Assembly (NCBI RefSeq): GCF_016902445.1
Contig: NZ_JACSNX010000004.1
Location: forward strand, 1 to 64,000
DNA: 64,000 nucleotides
Reading direction: 5' to 3'
From: Oscillibacter valericigenes
Lineage (GTDB): Bacteria; Bacillota; Clostridia; Oscillospirales; Oscillospiraceae
Below the pieces are notes generated by a model, which saw only the letters and a list, made by a program, of their open reading frames with translations, had not been told where the DNA came from and did not search any database. The number at the start of each line of letters is the position of its first letter. The stretch's first letter is position 1. Below, one piece after another: positions 51,571 to 61,988 of the stretch. Both the position numbers and the translations under genes were made by a program.

Positions 51571-52581
51571 ATGGAATTTGTCAAAAAGAACGCCCTGGGC
51601 ATCCTGATCTGCCTGGTGATCGCCGTGCCCGCCTGGCTGCTGGGGCAGCGGTTTGAGGTGGTGGGCGGCCCGGTGTTCGCCATCCTCATCGGCATGGTCA
51701 TCGCCCTGTTCTGGAAGGATCAGAAGGCCGCCAAGAGCGGCATTACCTACACCTCCAAGAAAATTTTGCAGCTGGCGGTGGTGCTGCTGGGCTTCGGCAT
51801 GAACCTGGGCAGCGTCCTCCAGGTGGGGGGACAGTCCCTGCCCATCATCGTCTCCACCATCGCAACCTCCCTGATCGTGGCCTTCGTACTCTATAAGGCG
51901 CTCCACATGGACGGCAACATCTCCACCTTGATCGGCGTGGGCTCCTCCATCTGCGGCGGCAGTGCCATCGCCGCCACTGCCCCGGTCATCGGCGCCGATG
52001 ACGAGGAGATCGCCCAGGCCATCTCCGTCATCTTCCTCTTCAACGTCATCGCCGCCCTGATCTTCCCCACCCTGGGCGGCGTGCTGGGCCTCTCTAACGA
52101 GGGCTTCGGCCTCTTCGCCGGCACGGCGGTGAACGACACCTCCTCCGTCACCGCAGCGGCCTCCGCCTGGGACGGGATGCACCCCGGCGCCAACACCCTG
52201 GACACCGCCGCTATCGTGAAGATGACCCGGACCCTGGCCATCATCCCCATCACCCTGGTGCTGGCCCTGCTGCGGACCCGCCGGGAGGGGAAGCAGGGCG
52301 GCGCCCAGGTGGATATTAAGAAGATCTTCCCCTGGTTCGTGCTGCTGTTCCTGCTGGCCTCCATCATCACCACGGTGCTGCCCATTCCCGCGGGCGCCGT
52401 GAGCTTTTTGAAAAATGCCAGCAAGTTCTTCATCGTCATGGCCATGGCGGCCATCGGATTGAACACCGACCTCGTAAAGCTGGTGAAAACTGGCGGCAAG
52501 CCCATCTTCATGGGCTTCTGCTGCTGGGTGGCCATCGCCTGCGTCAGCCTGGGAGTCCAGCATCTGCTGGGGATCTGGTGA
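51571..52581 (+). CDS. YeiH/UPF0324 family putative sulfate exporter
   Basis: A 336-residue membrane protein with about ten helices. [52 protein letters not shown] and [15 protein letters not shown] are the YeiH-family signatures. Members are predicted to export sulfate or related anions, with little direct proof. GAAAGGA lies before the ATG. Confidence 0.88.
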   Translation: MEFVKKNALGILICLVIAVPAWLLGQRFEVVGGPVFAILIGMVIALFWKDQKAAKSGITYTSKKILQLAVVLLGFGMNLGSVLQVGGQSLPIIVSTIATSLIVAFVLYKALHMDGNISTLIGVGSSICGGSAIAATAPVIGADDEEIAQAISVIFLFNVIAALIFPTLGGVLGLSNEGFGLFAGTAVNDTSSVTAAASAWDGMHPGANTLDTAAIVKMTRTLAIIPITLVLALLRTRREGKQGGAQVDIKKIFPWFVLLFLLASIITTVLPIPAGAVSFLKNASKFFIVMAMAAIGLNTDLVKLVKTGGKPIFMGFCCWVAIACVSLGVQHLLGIW

Positions 52582-52716
52582 GTGCAAAACCGCCAATCCA
52601 TTGCGCCCCAATAGGTGCAACCCAGGGTTGACAAAGTTCCACCCGCCGCGTTCTTGTCAGGTGCGGATTGGGCGGCTTATCATAGGGCCATCCAAACGAG
52701 AAAGTGAGTGTGGACG

Positions 52717-53529
52717 ATGATGACATTTTCCGAAAAGCTGATGGACCTGCGGCGGAAGTCCGGCCTGAGCCAGGAGCAGCTGGCGGACCGGCTGGGGGTC
52801 ACCCGCCAGTCCGTCAGCAAGTGGGAGAGCGGCACCGCCATGCCGGAGCTTGTGAAGCTGATCTCCTTGTCAGATATATTCGGCGTGTCGGTGGACTATC
52901 TGGTAAAGGACTATCTGGAGGAACCGGAAAGCGCCGGCGGAGGAGACGACTTGTCCGCCCAGCAGGCGGTCCGGCTGGAGAAAAAGGTGGACGAGCTGAC
53001 CAACTATGTGAAGGGCAGGGTCTACCGCTTTGACAGTAAGACCCGCATCTTCGGCCTGCCGTTGGTCTCTATTCGGTTCGGCTTCGTCCGGAACGGGAAA
53101 CTGTCCATGGACAACGTCGCCAGGGGCATCATCGCCATCGGCAATGCTGCCATCGGCGTGGTGGCCATCGGCATCGTGGGGGTGGGCCTGTTCACCTTCG
53201 GCGTGGTGGGGCTGGGCCTGCTGTCCCTGGGTATCGTGGCCGCGGGCCTGGGGGCCTTCGGCGTGATGGCGCTGGGGTATCTGGCCCTGGGTGTCAGCGC
53301 CGTGGGGGTATACGCCGGCGGCGTGGCGGCCATCGCCGCCAAGATCGCCGCAGCAGTCTCCGCCGTGGCCCCCACCGCCATCGGGGAGCACGCCTCCGGC
53401 AGCCACGTGCTGCTGTGGGGAGACGGCCTGACGGCTCCCGAGGTCCGCGCCTTCCTGCTGGAGCACCATCCGGACCTGTGGCAGCCCCTGCTGGACCTGT
53501 TCTCCAGCCTCGGCGCCCATATCAAGTGA
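52717..53529 (+). CDS. XRE regulator with a glycine-periodic hydrophobic repeat domain
   Basis: A 270-residue protein. An N-terminal Cro/CI HTH (LSQEELADRLGVTRQSVSKW-like, with SVDYLVKD) leads, via a helix, to a region (about residues 105-215) made of short hydrophobic units each with a glycine (AIGNAAIGVVAIG, VGLFTFGVVGLG, LLSLGIVAAGLG, ALGVSAVGVYAGG). This repeat could form membrane helices or a beta-solenoid. A polar tail follows. Similar XRE proteins occur in Clostridia and are thought to sense envelope stress. The ATG at 52717 is chosen; the GTG at 52708 is an alternative. Confidence 0.8.
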   Translation: MMTFSEKLMDLRRKSGLSQEQLADRLGVTRQSVSKWESGTAMPELVKLISLSDIFGVSVDYLVKDYLEEPESAGGGDDLSAQQAVRLEKKVDELTNYVKGRVYRFDSKTRIFGLPLVSIRFGFVRNGKLSMDNVARGIIAIGNAAIGVVAIGIVGVGLFTFGVVGLGLLSLGIVAAGLGAFGVMALGYLALGVSAVGVYAGGVAAIAAKIAAAVSAVAPTAIGEHASGSHVLLWGDGLTAPEVRAFLLEHHPDLWQPLLDLFSSLGAHIK

Positions 53530-53546
53530 ATCCTCCAATCAACTTC

Positions 53547-53595
53547 ACACCGGTGAACAAAAATCATTGACTTTTGTTCACCGGTGTGCTATGCT
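53547..53595 (+). promoter_or_regulatory. TetR promoter with 16-bp perfect inverted-repeat operator
   Basis: ACACCGGTGAACAAAA (53547-53562) is exactly inverted at 53572-53587 with nine bases between. The promoter TTGACT (53567-53572), 17 bases, TATGCT (53590-53595) runs through it, so binding would block RNA polymerase. Confidence 0.85.
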
Positions 53596-53620
53596 CTCTG
53601 CCAGAGAGGGGGAGCGGTCC

Positions 53621-54196
53621 ATGCGGGTATCGAAGGCGCCGGAGGTCCGGCGGCAGGAGATCTTGGAGACGGCCATGAAGCTGTTCACGGAGAAGGGGTA
53701 TGAGGCGACCTCCATGCGGGACATCGCCCAGGCCTGCGGTGTGGTGGCCGGGCTGTGCTACCGGTACTTCGACTCCAAGCAGAAGCTGTTTCAGGAGGCC
53801 ACGGAGGCCTATGTGGAGGAGTGCTGCGGCCTAATCCGCCGCACCTTGGGGGACGAGACGCTGTCCCTGTCCCAAAAGCTGGACCGGCTGTATGGGACCA
53901 TGGGGGAGGAGGCCGACTTCCGCTACCACGGCTTCTTCCACCAGGCGGGGAACGAGGACTTCCACCAGCAGCTGTCCCTGCGGCTCTGCCAGCGGATGGC
54001 GCCCTTGCTGCGGGAGGCCCTGGCCCAGGAGGAGCAGCGCACCGGCCGCCGCTTTCGGGACCCGGAGACGTTGATCGCCTTTGTGACCTACGGCCAGATC
54101 CCGCTGCTCAGCGCCAGTGAGACGCCCCGGCGGGAGACGCTGGACCGTGTCCGACACTACATCGACCTGCTGCTGGAAGCGGAACTGCAGGCTTAG
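53621..54196 (+). CDS. TetR/AcrR family transcriptional regulator
   Basis: A 191-residue TetR protein: the HTH is in RRQEILETAMKLFTEKGYEA and MRDIAQACGVVAGLCYRYFD, with a helical ligand domain behind. GGGGGAG lies before the ATG at 53621. The perfect operator covering its promoter implies autorepression. A partial copy of that operator lies before the methyltransferase gene, the likely partner. Ends in TAG. Confidence 0.9.
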   Translation: MRVSKAPEVRRQEILETAMKLFTEKGYEATSMRDIAQACGVVAGLCYRYFDSKQKLFQEATEAYVEECCGLIRRTLGDETLSLSQKLDRLYGTMGEEADFRYHGFFHQAGNEDFHQQLSLRLCQRMAPLLREALAQEEQRTGRRFRDPETLIAFVTYGQIPLLSASETPRRETLDRVRHYIDLLLEAELQA

Positions 54197-54235
54197 ACGC
54201 CCGGCACACGCCGGGCGCGGCTTTCACCATATGAG

Positions 54236-54252
54236 TGAACAAAATTCATTCA
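54236..54252 (+). promoter_or_regulatory. Partial copy of the TetR operator before the methyltransferase
   Basis: TGAACAAAATTCATTCA resembles one arm and core of the upstream operator (TGAACAAAAATCATTGA at 53554-53570; two or three differences). It lies 13 bases before the methyltransferase start, overlapping its ribosome-site region. Confidence 0.5.
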
Positions 54253-54265
54253 AGGAGGAACTGAT

Positions 54266-54877
54266 ATGAAACCAGATAAAAAGCGGCAGTCCCAGCAGGC
54301 CTTTGACCAGCAGGCCGCCACCTATGACACTGACATCCAGGGCAGTCACGCCCGGACACTGTATCCCTACATGCTCCAGGAGATCACCCATGCCTGGGGA
54401 GATCGGGTGCTGGATCTTGGCTGCGGCACCGGGGCGCTGACGGCCCAGGTGCTGGAGCAGGACCCTCGCCGCCAGGTGACGGGATTAGACTTGTCGGAAC
54501 AGATGCTGGCCCAGGCCAGGGCCCGCCTGGGGGACCGGGTGAAATTGATTCAGGGCGACAGCGAGTGCCTGCCCTTCCCGGACGGGAGTTTTGACGTGGT
54601 GTATTGCTGCGACTCCTTCCACCACTATCCCGACCCGGCGGCGGTGCTGGCGGAGGTGGGCCGGGTGCTGGTACCCGGCGGCGTCTTTCTCCTGGGGGAC
54701 ATCTGGCTGCCCCTGCCGGGGCGGCTGCTGATGAACCCCTTCCTCCGCTGGAGCCAGGAAGGAGACGTGAAGATCTACGCCCGGCGGGAGATCACATCCC
54801 TGCTGGGGCAGGCGTTCCGCCAGGTCACCTGGCGGCGGACGGGAGGCCGGGCCTTCGTGGCTCGGGGCGTCCGGTAA
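54266..54877 (+). CDS. Class I SAM-dependent methyltransferase
   Basis: A 203-residue methyltransferase of the UbiE/Methyltransf_11 type. VLDLGCGTGALTAQVL is motif I (SAM-binding), VTGLDLSEQMLAQA motif Post I, DSFDVVYCCDSFHHYP-like residues form motif II, and EVGRVLVPGGVFLLGD motif III. AAGGAGG precedes the ATG. The acceptor is unknown. It appears to be controlled by the TetR gene just upstream. Confidence 0.87.
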   Translation: MKPDKKRQSQQAFDQQAATYDTDIQGSHARTLYPYMLQEITHAWGDRVLDLGCGTGALTAQVLEQDPRRQVTGLDLSEQMLAQARARLGDRVKLIQGDSECLPFPDGSFDVVYCCDSFHHYPDPAAVLAEVGRVLVPGGVFLLGDIWLPLPGRLLMNPFLRWSQEGDVKIYARREITSLLGQAFRQVTWRRTGGRAFVARGVR

Positions 54878-54900
54878 GGCCGGAGAGGGAGGCGCCCACC

Positions 54901-55038
54901 GCCTCCCAGGGAAAGTACCTCCAGGCCGTCTGCCGTCTCTCCCAGGGCGGGCTGCGGCCGGTCCGCCAGCGGGATGTGGTTCGTTATCTGGGCTGCTCCA
55001 AGCCCAGCGTGTCCCGGGCTGTGTCACTGCTGCGGCAG
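54901..55038 (+). pseudogene. DtxR/MntR-type metalloregulator, N-terminal fragment
   Basis: A 46-codon stretch reads SQGKYLQAVCRLSQGGLRPV and VVRYLGCSKPSVSRAVSLLR, the start and helix-turn-helix of DtxR-family regulators. No start codon precedes it, and after about 55038 the similarity stops; no metal-binding or dimerisation part follows. It is a remnant. The rest of 54878-55118 has no recognisable gene. Confidence 0.6.
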
Positions 55039-55118
55039 CCGCCCTGCTGGCCTCCGGCGGGGCGGAGCGCCAGGCGTAGAGGGGGGAGGGGAAGCACTCA
55101 CGCTCGACAGATGGATTC

Positions 55119-55173
55119 TTGACAGGCTCCTCGCCATGTGATATAAATGGTATGAAAAGTATAACTTTTCATA
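55119..55173 (+). promoter_or_regulatory. Promoter and palindromic operator of the AbrB/glycosyltransferase operon
   Basis: TTGACA (55119-55124) and TATAAA (55142-55147) are 17 bases apart. Immediately downstream, TATGAAAAGT-ATA-ACTTTTCATA (55151-55173) is a perfect palindrome covering the expected transcription start. Confidence 0.82.
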
Positions 55174-55203
55174 CTCTTTGAGAAAAAGAAAGGGGCGCTT
55201 GCC

Positions 55204-55416
55204 ATGAAGCCGCCGAAGGGAAAGTTCGCCGCCACCGCCCGGGTGGGGGAAAAGGGCCAGATCGTGATTCCGAAGGGAGCCCGGGATCTGCTGAACATCC
55301 AGCCGGGGGACACCCTGCTGGTACTGGCAGACGAGCAGCGGGGCATTGCCCTCACCAAGGACGAGGTCCTGTTCCAGCAGCTGGAGGGCTTTTTGAGCTG
55401 GGAGGAGGAGCCGTGA
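55204..55416 (+). CDS. AbrB/MazE/SpoVT family DNA-binding protein
   Basis: A 70-residue swapped-hairpin AbrB-fold protein: ATARVGEKGQIVIPKGARDL followed by NIQPGDTLLVLADE is diagnostic. It probably binds as a dimer to the palindrome at 55151-55173, repressing its own operon. Its stop overlaps the GTG of the glycosyltransferase gene by four bases. No toxin gene is adjacent, so a MazE antitoxin role is unlikely. Confidence 0.88.
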   Translation: MKPPKGKFAATARVGEKGQIVIPKGARDLLNIQPGDTLLVLADEQRGIALTKDEVLFQQLEGFLSWEEEP

Positions 55417-56600
55417 GCCGGATCGCCTGGTTCTGCATCCCCGCCTGGGGCCACACCAATCCCACGGTGGAGGTGGTGCGGGTCCTGACGGCCCGGGGCC
55501 ATCAGGTGCGCTACTACACCTTTGCTCCCTTCCGGGAGAAACTGGAGGCGGCAGGGGCGGAGGTGCGCCTGTGCGACAGATTCATGCCGCCTCCGCCGCC
55601 GGACCTGGACCGGCGGGTGGGCCGGGATTTTGCCTCCATGGTGGGGATGCTGACGGACACCGCCCTGGACATGGAGGCACCGGTGTGCCAGGAGCTGGAG
55701 GCATGGCGGCCAGACCTTCTTGTAGTGGACTCCGTCTGCCTGTGGGGCAAGCTCTTTGCCTGGAAGCTGCAGCTGCCCTGGGTCTGCTCCACCACCACCT
55801 TTGCCTTCAACCAGCAGACCGCCGCCCTGATGCGGCCGGGGCTGGCGGAGACTGCCCGGATGGCCCTGGGCTTGGGCCGCATCCGGCGGGACATGGCCCG
55901 CCTGCGGCAGCGGGGCTATCCGGCGGAGGACCTGCGGCAGCTGCTGGAAAACCGGGCGGACACCGACACCATCGTCTACACCTCCCGGCTGTTCCAGCCC
56001 ATGACGGAGACCTTTGGGGACCGGTTCGCCTTTGTGGGGCCCTCGCTGCCGCAGGTGCCGCCCCGGAAACACCGGGGAGACCGCCCACTGGTCTACATCT
56101 CTCTGGGTACGGTGATGCACCGGCGGCCCGGCTTTTACCGGGCCTGCTTCCGGGCTCTGGGCGGGCGTGATCTGGACGTGGTCCTCTCCGTGGGAGAGGC
56201 CACGGACCCGGCGGCCCTGGGACCAGCCCCCGGTAACTTCCGGGTGGAGCGCCGGGTGGACCAGCTGGCGGTTCTGGCGGAGGCGGACGCCTTTCTCACC
56301 CACTGCGGCATGAACAGCGCCAACGAGGCCATCTTCTGCCAGGTGCCAACCATTCTCTTTCCCCAGCAGGGGGAGGAGGCCGCTGTGGCGGACCGGATGG
56401 AGTCCCTGGGGCTGGGGGTGCGCCTGCGCCGGGAGACGCCCGCTGCCATCCGGCGGGCGGTAGAGACCGCACTGGGGGAGCCCCGGTTCCGGGAAAACGC
56501 CGCCCGGGTGGCGGAGAGCTTCCGGGCCGCCGGCGGCGCCGGTGCCGCGGCGGACTTTTTGGAACGGGTGCTGGACCGCAAAAACAGCGGGAGATCCTAG
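55413..56600 (+). CDS. Macrolide-type (MGT/UGT) glycosyltransferase
   Basis: A 395-residue GT1-family enzyme. IAWFCIPAWGHTNPTVEVVR is the acceptor-domain start with the catalytic-type His, VYISLGTVMHRR opens the donor half, and DAFLTHCGMNSANEAIFCQV is the nucleotide-sugar-binding signature with the HCG motif. Relatives glycosylate macrolides, lipids or flavonoid-like compounds, often as detoxification. It starts with GTG overlapping the AbrB gene, which probably regulates it. The TAG stop lies inside a shared terminator hairpin. Confidence 0.87.
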   Translation: MSRIAWFCIPAWGHTNPTVEVVRVLTARGHQVRYYTFAPFREKLEAAGAEVRLCDRFMPPPPPDLDRRVGRDFASMVGMLTDTALDMEAPVCQELEAWRPDLLVVDSVCLWGKLFAWKLQLPWVCSTTTFAFNQQTAALMRPGLAETARMALGLGRIRRDMARLRQRGYPAEDLRQLLENRADTDTIVYTSRLFQPMTETFGDRFAFVGPSLPQVPPRKHRGDRPLVYISLGTVMHRRPGFYRACFRALGGRDLDVVLSVGEATDPAALGPAPGNFRVERRVDQLAVLAEADAFLTHCGMNSANEAIFCQVPTILFPQQGEEAAVADRMESLGLGVRLRRETPAAIRRAVETALGEPRFRENAARVAESFRAAGGAGAAADFLERVLDRKNSGRS

Positions 56601-56620
56601 GTTTTTCCCAGGATCTCCCG
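56588..56620. terminator. Bidirectional terminator containing both convergent stop codons
   Basis: CGGGAGATCCT pairs with AGGATCTCCCG around a short AT-rich loop. The stop codons of the glycosyltransferase (plus) and DUF5662 gene (minus) both lie inside the hairpin. Confidence 0.75.
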
Positions 56621-57139
56621 CCGGATGTAGTCGAAGGCCGCGTCCTCGCCCTGGTCCCGGAGCGTCACCAGCATGGTCTCCAGCAGGGCGGCAGTGGCCG
56701 GGTGGATCAGCAGCCGCCGGTCCTTGCCCCGGAGGTAGAATTTGTAGGGATCCCCGGGGTCAAAGTCCTTTCCCCGGTAGACCTTGCTGGCGGCCAGCCG
56801 GTCACAGAACATCTCCGCCACGTATTTGGGGGGCATCTCCACCCCGGCGATGCCGCTGCCGTCCCGGGCGTAGTCCGTCCAGTATTCGAAGTGGTGGCGG
56901 TTGCGGCCCTTGTGGTGGAGCCAGGAGGCGCTGTACCCGTGTTCCTTCCGCTGGGCGTCGTTGGGGCTGTGGTCCCCCTGAAAGTATTTGACCCCCGCGA
57001 AGAACTCCACCGGGGAATACTTGGACAGGTCATGGGTCAGGCCCTGCCAGTACAGCCCCAGGCGGAAGCAGTACTTCCGCACCAGCGCCCGGTGGCGGTG
57101 CACGGTCCGCAGATGGGCCCAGAAATGCAAGGAGATCAC
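56597..57139 (-). CDS. DUF5662 family protein
   Basis: A 180-residue soluble protein of the DUF5662 family: FWAHLRTVHRHRALVRKYC, LTHDLSKYSPVEFFAGVKYF, YSASWLHHKGRNRHHFEYW and PPKYVAEMFCDRLAASKVY are characteristic, with many conserved His and Asp that suggest a metal site of HD type. Function is not established. The start is GTG. Confidence 0.87.
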   Translation of the reverse strand: MISLHFWAHLRTVHRHRALVRKYCFRLGLYWQGLTHDLSKYSPVEFFAGVKYFQGDHSPNDAQRKEHGYSASWLHHKGRNRHHFEYWTDYARDGSGIAGVEMPPKYVAEMFCDRLAASKVYRGKDFDPGDPYKFYLRGKDRRLLIHPATAALLETMLVTLRDQGEDAAFDYIRREILGKT

Positions 57140-57248
57140 CCCGTTTCCAAAATCTCACGTTCCAGTATAGCACGGCGGCGGGAAAATGACGAGCAAAATT
57201 TTCGCATGGAATCCCGCCTTCCGCAGACACTAGCGGAGAGGTGTTTGC

Positions 57249-57692
57249 ATGGAGGGAGTTTTCTTCCGCTGTCCCCCGGCGTGGGAGAATCTGCTGCCGC
57301 CCGGCGTGTTCGGAGCGGAGCGGGCAGAGGAACTGGCGGCGCGGTGCTGGCCGCTGCTGGTGCTGACCCGCCGGGGCTGCGAGGAGCTGGGGGACACGGC
57401 GGCTATGTGCCGGGTGCTGCTGGCGCCGGGGGATCGGGCGCTGTCTCTGGAACACGTCTCAGCGGAGACGGTGGTGACCTATGGCCTGTCCCACAGGGAC
57501 AGCCTGACATTGTCCAGCCTGGCGGAGCCGGTGCTGTGCGTCCAGCGGCAGCTGCCCCGGCCGGACGGCACCGTCATCGAGCCCCAGGAGTTCCCCCTGC
57601 CGGCCCTCCCGGGGCCGGCGGCAGAGCTTCTGCCGCTGCTGGGGGCAAGACTGTTGCGGCTGCCACAGACAGCTGACCCCTTCCTGTGGTAA
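57249..57692 (+). CDS. Hypothetical protein, 147 residues
   Basis: GAGAGGTG precedes the ATG. The protein is soluble, with a conserved-looking middle (TVVTYGLSHRDSLTLSSLAE and VLCVQRQLPRPDGTVIEPQE). No family is recognised. The mix of Cys, Trp and acidic residues and the codon use resemble neighbouring real genes. It is followed 27 bases later by a small cysteine-containing membrane protein. Confidence 0.68.
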   Translation: MEGVFFRCPPAWENLLPPGVFGAERAEELAARCWPLLVLTRRGCEELGDTAAMCRVLLAPGDRALSLEHVSAETVVTYGLSHRDSLTLSSLAEPVLCVQRQLPRPDGTVIEPQEFPLPALPGPAAELLPLLGARLLRLPQTADPFLW

Positions 57693-57719
57693 AGTGAACA
57701 CAAAAGGAGGGGATCTCAG

Positions 57720-57911
57720 ATGTTGTGGTATGAGGTGCTGGCACCGGTGCTGATCCTGGCGGGAGCGGCCTTTTTCGGCTGGATGCTCTATGGCCGGAAG
57801 AGCGGCCCCACCGGCTGCATCGGCTGCGGCAAATGCGTGGCGGACGGGGTGTGCATCCTGACGGGGAAGCAGGTCCCGGGGATCTTCAGAGACCGTGGGA
57901 AAAAGCAGTGA
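57720..57911 (+). CDS. Small membrane protein with CIGCGKC motif
   Basis: A 63-residue protein: one N-terminal transmembrane helix (VLAPVLILAGAAFFGWMLY) and a cytoplasmic or external tail with CIGCGKCVADGVC, three or four cysteines spaced like part of a ferredoxin site. AAAAGGAGGGG lies before the ATG. It may bind a metal or half an iron-sulfur cluster and act in a dimer. Family not recognised. Confidence 0.7.
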   Translation: MLWYEVLAPVLILAGAAFFGWMLYGRKSGPTGCIGCGKCVADGVCILTGKQVPGIFRDRGKKQ

Positions 57912-57919
57912 TCTCCCTG

Positions 57920-57947
57920 TTGACAATCCGGCGGAAATGTTTATAAT
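57920..57947 (+). promoter_or_regulatory. Promoter of the phzF/alaS T-box transcript
   Basis: TTGACA (57920-57925) and TATAAT (57942-57947) are 16 bases apart. Confidence 0.82.
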
Positions 57948-57954
57948 AAATGTG

Positions 57955-58187
57955 TCTGAATACGGCGAAACGCCATGACAAAGCCAGCTTCGTGAGACCG
58001 GCCAAGCGAGAGGGGAGACGGTGCGAGCCCCTTGCCTATGCTGCGGAGCAGCCACTTTGGAGCAGCCCGTGTGGAGCGGGACGGCCCATCCCCGTTACCG
58101 GATGACGTGAGATGTCCCCATGGGACAGATCAGGGTGGTACCGTGGAAGTCCTTCCGCCCCTGACGTGCGTCAGGGGCGGTTTTTTT
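57955..58187 (+). ncRNA. T-box leader, probably alanine-specific
   Basis: The T-box AGGGTGGTACCGTGG is at 58132-58146 and an intrinsic terminator (CCGCCCCTGACG with CGTCAGGGGCGG, then seven T) ends at 58187. Stem I contains GGTGCGAGCC. In the likely specifier bulge GGA-GCA-GCC (58059-58067) the codon is GCA, alanine; an identical nonamer occurs just upstream at 58045, so the exact position is uncertain but the codon is the same. alaS lies about 1.1 kb downstream, consistent with alanine control. Confidence 0.8.
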
Positions 58188-58212
58188 ATTTACCCGACAG
58201 GAGGAGACGGAT

Positions 58213-58995
58213 ATGAGGCAGTATGTCGTGGATGCCTTCACAAAAGAGGTGTTCGCGGGCAACCCGGCGGCGGTGTGCTACCTGGACCGCTGGCCGGCGG
58301 ACACGCTGATGCGCCGGATCGCTGTGGAGAACAACCTGTCCGAGACGGCCTTTGTGGTCCGGGAGGGAGAGGAGCTGCGCATCCGCTGGTTCACCCCGGG
58401 CGGGGAGATCGACCTGTGCGGCCATGCCACCCTTGCCTCCGCCTATGTGTACTTCCGGTTCGTGGACCCGGCGGCGGAACGGGTGACGTTCCAGAGCCTC
58501 AGCGGGCCCCTCACCGTCACCCGGGAGGGAAGTCTCCTGGCCATGGACTTCCCGGCCTATAAACTCTCTCCCACAGAGGTGACGGAGGAGATGACTGCCG
58601 TCCTGGGCCTGCGGCCCCGGGAGGCCTGGCTGGGCCGGGACCTGCTGTGCGTCCTGGACCGGCCGGAGGATGTGACTGACTTGAAGCCGGATCTGGGGAA
58701 GGCACTGGACCTGCCGGGCCTGCTGCTCCACGCCACAGCACCGGGGACAGGGGAGACCGACTGTGTCTCCCGGACTTTTGCCCCTAAGCTTTGTGTGGAC
58801 GAGGACCCGGTGTGCGGTTCCGGCCACTGCCACATCGTCCCGTACTGGGCGGACCGGCTGGGGAAGAAAGAGCTGACAGCCTATCAGGCCTCGTCCCGGG
58901 GCGGGACCCTGTACTGCTGCATGGAGGGGGATCGGGTCCGTCTGGCTGGCCACGCCGCTCTGTTTTCTCAGGGAGAGATCTTGACCGAGCCATAA
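58213..58995 (+). CDS. PhzF family isomerase/epimerase
   Basis: A 260-residue PhzF-fold protein (diaminopimelate-epimerase-like). The catalytic glutamate is in VENNLSETAFV, and RWFTPGGEIDLCGHATLASA and EDPVCGSGHCHIVPYW are the two family signatures. Substrates of non-phenazine PhzF proteins are mostly unknown. It is the first gene after an alanine-type T-box and precedes DUF6485 and alaS, so it is presumably induced when alanyl-tRNA runs low. Confidence 0.9.
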   Translation: MRQYVVDAFTKEVFAGNPAAVCYLDRWPADTLMRRIAVENNLSETAFVVREGEELRIRWFTPGGEIDLCGHATLASAYVYFRFVDPAAERVTFQSLSGPLTVTREGSLLAMDFPAYKLSPTEVTEEMTAVLGLRPREAWLGRDLLCVLDRPEDVTDLKPDLGKALDLPGLLLHATAPGTGETDCVSRTFAPKLCVDEDPVCGSGHCHIVPYWADRLGKKELTAYQASSRGGTLYCCMEGDRVRLAGHAALFSQGEILTEP

Positions 58996-59015
58996 GAGGA
59001 AAAGGAGAGAACGAA

Positions 59016-59225
59016 ATGCCGTCCAGCCCTTTCTGCACCTGCGGCAACCTGAACTGCCCGCTGCATCCTACCAAGCACGACCAGGGCTGCGCGCCCTGCA
59101 TCCAGAAAAACCTCCGTCTGCGGGAGGTCCCCAACTGCTTCTTCAACCTGCTGGACCATCCGGAGGGCCGTCCCGGTGACTCCCTGGAGGACTTCGCCAA
59201 ACTGGTCCTGGCAGAAGAGAGATAA
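59016..59225 (+). CDS. DUF6485 family cysteine-rich small protein
   Basis: A 69-residue protein with CTCGNLNCPLHPTKHDQGCAPC at the N-terminus, a likely zinc-binding knuckle, and an acidic helical C-terminus. AAAGGAG precedes the ATG. The sequence matches the DUF6485 family of anaerobes, uncharacterised. Located between phzF and alaS in the T-box transcript. Confidence 0.85.
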   Translation: MPSSPFCTCGNLNCPLHPTKHDQGCAPCIQKNLRLREVPNCFFNLLDHPEGRPGDSLEDFAKLVLAEER

Positions 59226-59275
59226 ACCGCATACAAAATCATCCAATCATACACATTTTAGGAGGAAGAAATCAT

Positions 59276-61939
<2,664 letters not shown>

Positions 61940-61988
61940 GGCGGTTGCCAACCGCCGGGGAATCCAGCCGGATTGCCGGCTTGTCCCA

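Noticed and set aside
55204-56600. MazE-type antitoxin module
   Set aside because: The gene downstream is a glycosyltransferase, not a MazF-like or PIN toxin.
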